Below, in pieces: positions 1 to 5,639 of a stretch of DNA of 16,201 bases. This DNA comes from JAGVMG01 sp964461105 (GTDB lineage Bacteria; Chlamydiota; Chlamydiia; Chlamydiales; Rhabdochlamydiaceae): assembly GCA_964461105.1 (NCBI GenBank), contig CAYWSY010000043.1, forward strand, positions 1 to 16,201. The letters run 5' to 3'. The position numbers and the translations under genes are program-made. Every line of letters starts with the position of its first letter. Position 1 is the first letter of the stretch. The notes under the pieces are model-generated. The model saw only the letters and a program-made list of their open reading frames with translations, did not search any database and had not been told where the DNA came from.

Positions 1-298
1 GAGAGCTATTTATAGAAAGAGCTGCTGCAAGGGCCCGCGCCCCTTCATCGCTGATTCGGTTATAGCACAGATTAAGGGCTGTAAGAGAGGTATTTGTAGA
101 AAGAGCTGTTGCAATTGCTGTAATTTCAGCATCTCCTAATCCATAATGCAAACGAAACTCAGTAATGGAGTTTGATCGAAGTTGATCAACAACACCCTTT
201 ACACTCGTGGGAATTGGAGGCGCTCCTGCCGGGATTGGGTCTAACGGTTGAATTCCCGCTGAGGTGGGGTTCGTTGTTAAACTAGTCGATGCTGCCAT
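1..298 (-). CDS. LRR-repeat protein, 5' part only (cut by window edge)
   Basis: This is the N-terminal part of a leucine-rich-repeat protein; its C-terminus lies outside the window. The reading frame is open from an ATG at 298 to position 1 (about 99 residues), with AGGAG at 306-310, seven bases upstream. The first 51 residues match the downstream paralogue (654-1973) at 44 positions: an Ala/Ser/Thr/Pro-rich N-terminus without signal peptide or membrane segment, then a helical region with the motif SITEFRLHYGLGDAEIT, then ribonuclease-inhibitor-type repeats of 28 residues with consensus LTxLxLxxNxISDEGARALAAAL. One full repeat and the start of the next are visible. Such repeats are protein-binding scaffolds. 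Export into the host cell as a type III effector is inference from the lineage and the disordered N-terminus; no catalytic domain is seen in this part. Confidence 0.85.
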   Translation of the reverse strand, partial: MAASTSLTTNPTSAGIQPLDPIPAGAPPIPTSVKGVVDQLRSNSITEFRLHYGLGDAEITAIATALSTNTSLTALNLCYNRISDEGARALAAALSINSS

Positions 299-341
299 AA
301 AAAGTCTCCTTATTATTAAGTTTGTTTTATTTTTAAACAGA

Positions 342-370
342 ATTATATCATATGTTTTAACTGATGTCAA
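342..370 (-). promoter_or_regulatory. Perfect consensus sigma-70/sigma-66 promoter of the edge LRR gene
   Basis: Read on the minus strand, TTGACA (365-370) is followed by exactly 17 bases and TATAAT (342-347). Both hexamers match the bacterial consensus at all six positions. Transcription should start near 335, giving a leader of about 37 bases before the ATG at 298. The surrounding sequence is AT-rich. No functional counterpart remains upstream of the paralogue at 1973. Confidence 0.85.
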
Positions 371-527
371 TCGTTTTTTTAAATGTGTAAAGCGTTGTAA
401 TCTAATTGTTTGTATTAATTAAAAAATAATTGATAGGTCTTTAACAAGGACGGTTAGGTGTTGAGTTGAACATTCTCTAGTCTATTCGAGACTGCTCTCG
501 GTGATGCGCAAACTTGGAACTTAGGTA

Positions 528-560
528 TACCGCGTAGTTATCGTCTTGAATCCCTGAATA
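528..560 (-). pseudogene. Remnant of the 3' end of map (two joined fragments)
   Basis: Positions 528-545 are identical to 2034-2051, the last codons and stop region of map, and positions 546-560 are identical to 2235-2249, further inside map. Both matches keep the order and strand of map, with the 183 bp between them deleted. A contiguous 33-bp chimera of this kind is very unlikely by chance. It is best read as a decayed copy of the map tail, duplicated with the LRR gene next to it. Confidence 0.8.
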
Positions 561-566
561 ATTGAT

Positions 567-620
567 GCAGTGATGAGCAACCGAGGTTTTATCTCGAAAC
601 TCATGCCAACTCATCACTGC
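567..620. repeat. 11-bp perfect inverted repeat with a nested small stem
   Basis: GCAGTGATGAG at 567-577 and its exact reverse complement at 610-620 enclose 32 bp, which contain a smaller stem (CGAG at 583-586 with CTCG at 593-596). It lies 33 bp past the stop of the LRR gene at 654. The transcript could fold here and form a 3'-end structure, but no T tract follows on either side, so an ordinary intrinsic terminator is doubtful. Remnant ends of a small mobile element are another possibility. Confidence 0.5.
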
Positions 621-653
621 TTTCTTTATGTCCTTATCTTAACCTTCTAATTA

Positions 654-1973
654 TCAGGGTTTTAAATAACCAGCGGATACAAAGAGGGTAAATAAGTCGG
701 TAGATTTCTTCTGATGATTTAATTTATTTCTGTTTAAATAGTTCTTAATATTTTGAGCCGCTCCTGCGCCTTGATAGCTGATCCGGTTATAGCTCAGATC
801 AAGGTTTGTAAGAGAGCTATTTGTAGAAAGAGCTGCTGCAAGAGCCTGCGCCCCTTCATAGCCGATCTGGTTATCAGACAGATCAAGGTTTGTAAGAGAG
901 CTGTTTTTAGAAAGAGCTGCTGCAAGGGCCCGCGCCCCTTCATCGCTGATCTGGTTACCATCCAGACAAAGGGTTGTAAGGGAGCTATTTGTAGAAAGAG
1001 CTGCTGCAAGAGCCTGCGCCCCTTCATCGCTGATCCGGTTAGAGCTCAGATAAAGGTTTGTAAGGGAGCTATTTGTAGAAAGAGCTGCTGCAAGAGCCTG
1101 CGCCCCTTCATCGCTGATCCGGTTATAGCTCAGATAAAGGTTTGTAAGAGAGCTGTTTTTAGAAAGAGCTGTTGCAAGAGCCCGTACTCCTTCATCGCTG
1201 ATCCGGTTACTATGCAGACAAAGGTTTGTAAGAGAGCTATTTTTAGAAAGAGCTGTTGCAAGAGCCCGTACTCCTTCATCGCTGATCCGGTTAATATGCA
1301 GATAAAGGTTTGTAAGAGAGCTATTTTTAGAAAGAGCTGTTGCAAGAGCCCGTGCCCCTTCATCGCTGATCCGGTTATAGCTCAGATCAAGGTTTGTAAG
1401 AGAGCTGTTTGTAGAAAGAGCTGCTGCAAGAGCCTGCGCCCCTTCATCGCTGATTTGGTTATTGCCCAGATAAAGGGTTGTAAGAGAGCTGTTTGTAGAA
1501 AGAGCTGCTGCAAGAGCCCGTGCTCCTTCATCGCTGATCTGGTTACGACTCAGATAAAGGGTTGTAAGAGAGCTATTTGTAGAAAGAGCTGCTGCAAGAG
1601 CCCGTGCCCTTTCATCGCTGATTTGGTTATTGCCCAGATAAAGGTTTGTAAGAGAGCTGTTTTTAGAAAGAGCTGCTGCAAGAGCCCGTGCTCCTTCATC
1701 ACCGATCTTGTTATTGCTCAGATTAAGGCGTGTAAGAGAGCTATTTGTAGAAAGAGCCCATGCAAGTGCTGTAATTTCAGCATCTCCTAATCCATAATGC
1801 AAACGAAACTCAGTAATGGAATGCAAACGAAACTCAGTAATGGAGTTTGATCGAAGTTGGTCAACAAAATTCTTTACTCTCGTGGGAATTGGAGGCGCTT
1901 CTGCCGGGATTGGGTCTAACCGTTGAATTCCCGCTGAGGTGGGGTTCGTTGTTGAACTAATTGATGCTGCCAT
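654..1973 (-). CDS. Tandem-LRR (ribonuclease-inhibitor-type) protein, putative effector
   Basis: This encodes a 439-residue protein. Residues 1-32 are Ala/Ser/Thr/Pro-rich and probably disordered; residues 33-79 are a helical cap with an internal duplication of SITEFRLH; residues 80-387 are eleven consecutive 28-residue LRRs of consensus LTNLxLxxNxISDEGARALAAALSxNSS; a twelfth diverged repeat and a basic tail (388-439) close the solenoid. There is no signal peptide, membrane segment or enzymatic domain. The fold is a horseshoe for protein binding, as in ribonuclease inhibitor and NLR proteins; the partner is unknown. I chose the ATG at 1973, since the longer frame from 1991 would start inside the ribosome-binding site. 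The gene lies 59 bp after map, with no good promoter of its own, so read-through from brnQ-map is likely. Secretion into a host is inference. Confidence 0.9.
   Translation of the reverse strand: MAASISSTTNPTSAGIQRLDPIPAEAPPIPTRVKNFVDQLRSNSITEFRLHSITEFRLHYGLGDAEITALAWALSTNSSLTRLNLSNNKIGDEGARALAAALSKNSSLTNLYLGNNQISDERARALAAALSTNSSLTTLYLSRNQISDEGARALAAALSTNSSLTTLYLGNNQISDEGAQALAAALSTNSSLTNLDLSYNRISDEGARALATALSKNSSLTNLYLHINRISDEGVRALATALSKNSSLTNLCLHSNRISDEGVRALATALSKNSSLTNLYLSYNRISDEGAQALAAALSTNSSLTNLYLSSNRISDEGAQALAAALSTNSSLTTLCLDGNQISDEGARALAAALSKNSSLTNLDLSDNQIGYEGAQALAAALSTNSSLTNLDLSYNRISYQGAGAAQNIKNYLNRNKLNHQKKSTDLFTLFVSAGYLKP
813..1736 (-). repeat. Eleven 84-bp tandem repeats encoding LRR units
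   Basis: The period is exactly 84 bp (28 codons). Units differ mainly in the codons after the LTxLxL strand, which form the exposed surface, while the ISDEGARALAAAL half is nearly constant at DNA level. Units covering about 1149-1400 are the most alike, with the variant GVRALATALSKNSS found in adjacent copies. This points to recent amplification by unequal crossover or slippage. The constant period also keeps a 1-kb antisense frame open. Confidence 0.95.
1797..1844 (-). repeat. Perfect 24-bp tandem duplication in the LRR gene
   Basis: Positions 1797-1820 and 1821-1844 are identical. The duplication adds eight residues (a second SITEFRLH) in frame just before the LRR solenoid. The edge paralogue carries a single copy, so the duplication happened after the two genes separated. 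Confidence 0.95.
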
Positions 1974-2012
1974 AAAAAGTCTCCTTATCATTAAGTTTAT
2001 TTTATTTTTAAA
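1974..2012 (-). repeat. Duplicated 5' leader shared with the edge LRR gene
   Basis: The 39 bases upstream of the ATG at 1973 match those upstream of the ATG at 298 (299-337) at 37 positions, including the ribosome-binding site. The similarity ends abruptly at 2012. Beyond this point the edge gene has its consensus promoter, whereas here 20 unrelated bases lead straight into the stop codon of map. This marks one breakpoint of the duplication. Confidence 0.85.
1981..1986 (-). promoter_or_regulatory. Ribosome-binding site fixing the LRR start at 1973
   Basis: AAGGAG on the minus strand ends seven bases before the ATG at 1973. The alternative upstream ATG at 1991 overlaps this element and has no site of its own. 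The edge paralogue has the same site at the same distance, which supports the shorter protein. Confidence 0.85.
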
Positions 2013-2032
2013 TGGGATTGAGCAACAAAGCC

Positions 2033-2926
2033 TTACCGCGTAGTTATCGTCACATGTCCTTTCTTATCAACAAAGATCGAGTTTTCCGCCTGAGCTACCA
2101 TTCCATGGGTCTCTTCAACGAGGGGAGGGTAGGCGCCAACGATGTTTGCTTGGACAAGTTCGTGAAGGCCGAGTTTTGCTGTCATGAGTGGCATTCCTGC
2201 ATGGGTGAGATCATGGATGCAGAAGGGAAGCGCTTTGAATCCCTGAATATAGGAGAGAACCTCTTGCGCAGGGGCTGATTTTGCAGCGCGTGGGGAGAGG
2301 AGTGAAAAGAGGGTAGCTTCCCCCTCTTCGTAGATCATCCCCTTGCCATTAGTGGCAAAGGGTTCGACGGCAAAGGTCATATTCGGTTGAATGACCGCTT
2401 TGGAGTTGTCGTGATAGTTTGGAATGAGGGGAGCCGTGTGCACTTTAAAAAAACCGAGCCCATGGCCGCAGAGGTTTCTGACAGGTTGAAGGCCGAATGA
2501 AGTGATGGTCTCTTCGATCACTTTTCCAATTTCGCGGACAGGTAATCCCACTTTAATGATTTTTTCAGCTGCAAGAAGCGCTGCTTCCGCAGCGTCGATG
2601 ATATGCTGGTATTTGCCAGATAGGTCAACAGAGACAGCGCAGTCTCCAATCGCTCCATTATAGCAGATACCGACGTCGAGTTTGACAAGCTCATCTGAAA
2701 AAAGAATGTCTTGGCCGGGCTGAGGCAAATAGTGAGCTGCGACATCATTTAGTGCGATTTGTGGAGGAAATGCAGGAATGGCCCCGAGGTCTGCAATTTT
2801 TTGACGGATCTTTAAGATCACATCATTATAGGAAGCTCCTTTACAGATTAAGGATTTTCCATAAGCGCGTACCTGGCCTGCAAGTGAGCCTGCTTTTAAG
2901 AAGTCTTGAATGTATGTCTCTTTCAT
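2033..2926 (-). CDS. map: Methionine aminopeptidase, type 2 (archaeal/eukaryotic type)
   Basis: This 297-residue enzyme would remove the initiator methionine from new proteins in the cytoplasm. The complete pita-bread metalloprotease active site is visible: metal ligands D84, D95, H155, E188 and E281, and catalytic histidines H65 and H163. Several motifs are type 2 rather than the usual bacterial type 1: AAHYLP around H65, CGHGLGFFKVHTAPLIPNY, the strand AVEPFATNGKG, and AYPPLVEE followed by AQAENSIFV. Between E188 and E281 lies the roughly 60-residue helical insertion (about 205-265) that defines type 2. The last ligand is followed by Asn where type 2 enzymes usually have His. GGAG (2932-2935) precedes the ATG by five bases. 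The gene follows brnQ by 47 bp and probably shares its transcript. Gain by lateral transfer, beside a housekeeping type 1 enzyme elsewhere, is inference. Confidence 0.9.
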   Translation of the reverse strand: MKETYIQDFLKAGSLAGQVRAYGKSLICKGASYNDVILKIRQKIADLGAIPAFPPQIALNDVAAHYLPQPGQDILFSDELVKLDVGICYNGAIGDCAVSVDLSGKYQHIIDAAEAALLAAEKIIKVGLPVREIGKVIEETITSFGLQPVRNLCGHGLGFFKVHTAPLIPNYHDNSKAVIQPNMTFAVEPFATNGKGMIYEEGEATLFSLLSPRAAKSAPAQEVLSYIQGFKALPFCIHDLTHAGMPLMTAKLGLHELVQANIVGAYPPLVEETHGMVAQAENSIFVDKKGHVTITTR

Positions 2927-2973
2927 CGTTGCTCCGCCAAAGTTTTCTATGACTATACAAAATCAATCCTATT

Positions 2974-4161
2974 TTAAGGAACTACCCAGCAGATGAACGC
3001 GATGGCAAATGCTGCAAATACGGGAGTCTTGACCATGTTGAATCCATAAAGAGAGTGAATGAGATTAAACAGCGTTAAGACAATAAGCCCTGGATAGACT
3101 ACCTGCAAAATCGGACTTAAAAGAGCGACAATGCCGCTAAAGCCTAAATTTGCAAAGAGCATGGTGGCAATCAATGTAAGGATCAGAGCAAAGTTTGGTT
3201 TAATTTTCTCTTTGCACACCTCTTTTTGGAGGTAGTCACCGAAGATGGAAGCTAACGTAATGGCTGTTGTTAAGCATGCTAAAATGACTGCAATAGCTGC
3301 GATTAATCCTCCTGCTGGACCGAGGAGTTTAAAGGCGATTGCGCCTAAAAGTTCTTCAGGGGGGATCGAAGGGTCGATGCTTCCTGCGTGCAAAGAGGAG
3401 ACCCATGTAAGACCGATGTAATTGAGCATGAGCAGGCCTGCTGCAATGAGGCTTGACCAGCAGATTTCTTTGACCAAGGGGCGCTGATTTCTCAAGGAGG
3501 TGTGCGACTTTTGAAAGTGGGGAAGAACTACTGTTGCAAATAAAAAGGCAGCGATTAAATCCATTGTGTTGTAACCGCCTACAAGCCCTTGCATAAAGCT
3601 TGAGGAAGGGGAAGCTTGAGTGGTTGAAACTGCTGTAGTATCAGTAAGGCCAATCACCATCAATGCGCCCAAGGCAACAAGAAGCACAGGAGTGAGGATA
3701 GCTCCAATGAGTTTAATTAAATAATCTCGTTTAAATGTGCACACGAAGATTAGCCCGACAGCTAAGATGCTAAAGATGCTAAGTGGCATTCCAAACAGAT
3801 AAGGTTTGGACATGGCGTACATTAGAGTGATTAATCGAGGAATCACTCCGCATGGGCCTAAAATCAGCTGAAGCAATAAAAAGAGAAGAAGACCTGGGTA
3901 TTTTCCTAGTCTTCCAAAAAATTTTTTGTAGTCAGCTTGAAACAAGATCATCGCAGCAAGACCGAGAAAGGGGACAGCGACTGCTGTAATCGCAAGACCT
4001 GAAAGAGCATACCAAGAGCTTGATCCTACTGACCTTCCAATCATTAAGGGGAAAATGAGATTTCCGGCGCCAAAAAACATGGAAAATAGCGCAGAGCCTG
4101 TTGTGAGTAGGTGAGATTTGCTGGTCCGTTCCTGCGGAAGGCTAATTTCTGAAATAGTCAT
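2974..4161 (-). CDS. brnQ: Branched-chain amino acid carrier BrnQ (LIVCS family)
   Basis: This encodes a 395-residue, very hydrophobic inner-membrane protein with about eleven to twelve predicted membrane segments. The family signature near the N-terminus is clear: FSMFFGAGNLIFP at about residues 26-38, within the first membrane helix. LIVCS proteins import leucine, isoleucine and valine with sodium or protons; this fits an intracellular bacterium that takes amino acids from its host. It is slightly shorter than the commonest length of about 430 residues, with no sign of a break. AGGAG (4166-4170) lies four bases before the ATG. It is the first gene of a possible brnQ-map-LRR transcript, all on one strand. 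Substrate preference cannot be read from sequence. Confidence 0.93.
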   Translation of the reverse strand: MTISEISLPQERTSKSHLLTTGSALFSMFFGAGNLIFPLMIGRSVGSSSWYALSGLAITAVAVPFLGLAAMILFQADYKKFFGRLGKYPGLLLFLLLQLILGPCGVIPRLITLMYAMSKPYLFGMPLSIFSILAVGLIFVCTFKRDYLIKLIGAILTPVLLVALGALMVIGLTDTTAVSTTQASPSSSFMQGLVGGYNTMDLIAAFLFATVVLPHFQKSHTSLRNQRPLVKEICWSSLIAAGLLMLNYIGLTWVSSLHAGSIDPSIPPEELLGAIAFKLLGPAGGLIAAIAVILACLTTAITLASIFGDYLQKEVCKEKIKPNFALILTLIATMLFANLGFSGIVALLSPILQVVYPGLIVLTLFNLIHSLYGFNMVKTPVFAAFAIAFICWVVP

Positions 4162-4529
4162 AATACTCCTGTTTGCAGCTTCTTTGCCCCGCTTTGGGCT
4201 TTGATCTCAGAGTCTTTTGGAAGGGAGAAAAAAGGGGCGGGAGAGAAGCTTTATGGGGATACAATTATGGTTCGCCCGGTTGAGGCGAATGAGGCGTATC
4301 TACAAAGATAAGCACCAGGATGGTTGTTCATAAAATATCCCGCCATTTGGCTGGTTAAATGCGGGCAATTATAGGGCTGCGGCGGTTTTCTGTGCAATGC
4401 TTATTTTTTTGGGTCTTTTTTGTCGAGTGTCAATCCTAAAAATGTTTTAATTTCGTTTGCTTTTTTTTGTACTTATCTTTAAAAATTTTACTGTTTTTTG
4501 GATCAGGCTGATTCACAAGGAGAAAATAT
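4162..4529. other. Divergent intergenic region between brnQ and the third LRR gene
   Basis: No gene is visible in these 368 bp. The spacer must hold the promoters of both divergent genes. Two potential hairpins are present: TTCGCC/GGCGAA at 4271-4289 and a longer one at 4339-4365. A T-rich block (about 4404-4480) lies before the plus-strand gene. I could not find a promoter with good matches at proper spacing for either direction, and I recognise no riboswitch or T-box motif. Confidence 0.6.
4339..4365. repeat. Imperfect hairpin in the brnQ upstream region
   Basis: CCCGC plus ATTT on the left arm pair with AAATGCGGG on the right arm, with one bulged C and a loop of eight bases. In the brnQ direction it would lie about 180 bases upstream of the start. 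Whether it is transcribed is unknown. Confidence 0.35.
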
Positions 4530-5582
4530 ATGCAAGATTTAAGGATCGTTGGTAATGCAGGGGCCATTCCACGGCGTGCATTAGAAATTGAAGGTTGGGA
4601 ACGCGTTGAGAAATTTAAAAGTAAAGGGAAGGTTGTTGGAGGCTATACGATCATTTCCAAAATGCAGTGTCCTTACTCACATCCGATTCGTATAGCAAGG
4701 ATATGTGCGGGGTATGTTGCCTGGGGAGTGACCTTGGGCGGTTTTTTGGTGTCAGCGCCGGCGAAGAAGATGATTGACAGGCTGATTACAAAGGGAAGCG
4801 ATACAATCCATTTTGGAGTTTCGGTTAAGACGCAAAAGAAGCTGTTTAAAGAAAGTCATTTTATTGGGGTATGTTTTGATCGGGGTTGGCTAATGGATCC
4901 GTTTGTGCGCTTAGAGTCTCTGCGCCAGAACGTTTCTTTAAAAAATGCATGTATTTTTCCTGGCACGATCCGTGATCCTGAAACGGAATATTTGAATGTA
5001 GAACGGCGTTGTGGCTGGTTTTTGCCAGATGATGCGATTGTTTCATCCGAAATTGAAGGCATACTGAAAAATACAAAAATTCAGGAAATCAGTTTCGTAG
5101 ACAATATCATAGGAAACACGGGAGCTATTTCGCTTGCCTCTGTTCTTAAAACGAATGAATCGATAAGGAAGATTGATCTGAGCAGCTCTGGAATTTCAGA
5201 TGCGGGTGCGGGCGCTTTGTCGCGGGCTCTATGTTCAAACGAGAGTGTTGTTGGACTTAACTTAAGTAATATTCTGACTACCCCTGCGGTCATGGGATGG
5301 GAAAGGCATCATCACAATAAAGACAATACCATCGGCGATCAAGGAGCTGCCGCTTTTGCACGAGCGTTAAAAGAGAACTCAACGCTTAGATGGCTTGATT
5401 TGAGTGATAATCAAATCACTGCAAAGGGTGCCGCATTGTTGGCAAAAGCGCTAAAAAGCAATCACACTCTATTGTGGCTTAAATTAAAAGGAAACCCAAT
5501 TGGTCATGAGGGCAAAGAAGCGCTTAAAACAATTAAGCGAAGGCTTCGAAAAAATTTACAGAGAGCGCAAGAGATGGCTTAA
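4530..5582 (+). CDS. LRR-domain protein with a novel N-terminal region
   Basis: This 350-residue protein has no recognised domain in its first half. Residues 1-175 are mixed, with a short hydrophobic stretch at about 54-75 that could be a membrane-associating segment. From about 183 onward there are five ribonuclease-inhibitor-type LRRs of about 28 residues (for example WLDLSDNQITAKGAALLAKAL). The third is interrupted by an inserted loop at about 249-266 that is rich in His and Asn. The protein ends in a strongly basic helix. The repeats resemble those of the two LRR genes to the left but are far more diverged, so this is an older family member. AAGGAGA (4517-4523), six bases before the ATG, fixes the start. 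It is probably transcribed alone, divergent from brnQ and convergent with typA. A host-directed role is possible but unproven. Confidence 0.85.
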   Translation: MQDLRIVGNAGAIPRRALEIEGWERVEKFKSKGKVVGGYTIISKMQCPYSHPIRIARICAGYVAWGVTLGGFLVSAPAKKMIDRLITKGSDTIHFGVSVKTQKKLFKESHFIGVCFDRGWLMDPFVRLESLRQNVSLKNACIFPGTIRDPETEYLNVERRCGWFLPDDAIVSSEIEGILKNTKIQEISFVDNIIGNTGAISLASVLKTNESIRKIDLSSSGISDAGAGALSRALCSNESVVGLNLSNILTTPAVMGWERHHHNKDNTIGDQGAAAFARALKENSTLRWLDLSDNQITAKGAALLAKALKSNHTLLWLKLKGNPIGHEGKEALKTIKRRLRKNLQRAQEMA

Positions 5583-5592
5583 AGGCTTGCAT

Positions 5593-5618
5593 ATCTGCCC
5601 TGATCAATCAGGGCAGAT
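5593..5618. terminator. 11-bp perfect hairpin between convergent genes
   Basis: ATCTGCCCTGA and its exact reverse complement flank a four-base loop. It lies in the 57-bp gap between the stop of the LRR gene (5582) and the stop of typA (5640), so it could serve both directions. The T tracts are poor on either side, so termination efficiency is uncertain. Confidence 0.65.
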
Positions 5619-5639
5619 CTCTCCCACTCGACTTAAGTT

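Larger units (their letters stand above)
299..653. other. Intergenic spacer between the two tandem LRR genes
   Basis: This 355-bp stretch has no convincing gene. From left to right it holds the leader and promoter of the edge LRR gene (299-370), an AT-rich piece to about 440, an unassigned stretch (440-527), a scar made of pieces of the map 3' end (528-560), a long inverted repeat (567-620), and about 30 bases up to the stop of the next LRR gene. Its composition differs from the coding regions, and it looks like a region rearranged by duplication and decay. Confidence 0.7.

Noticed and set aside
440..527. Possible insertion sequence remnant
   Set aside because: I saw no terminal repeats or transposase-like frame in this stretch, only unassigned sequence.
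753..1790. Long plus-strand frame of 345 residues, Cys- and Lys-rich, repetitive
   Set aside because: It lies opposite the LRR repeats. Because the period of 84 bp is a multiple of three, one open antisense unit stays open through all copies. It has no ribosome-binding site and its composition is odd.
1974..1991. Upstream ATG extending the LRR gene by six residues
   Set aside because: This start would lie within the AAGGAG site that serves the ATG at 1973, and the paralogue at 298 supports the shorter form.
2012..2278. Plus-strand frame of 88 residues over the map tail
   Set aside because: It is antisense to the catalytic C-terminus of map and has no ribosome-binding site or recognisable product.
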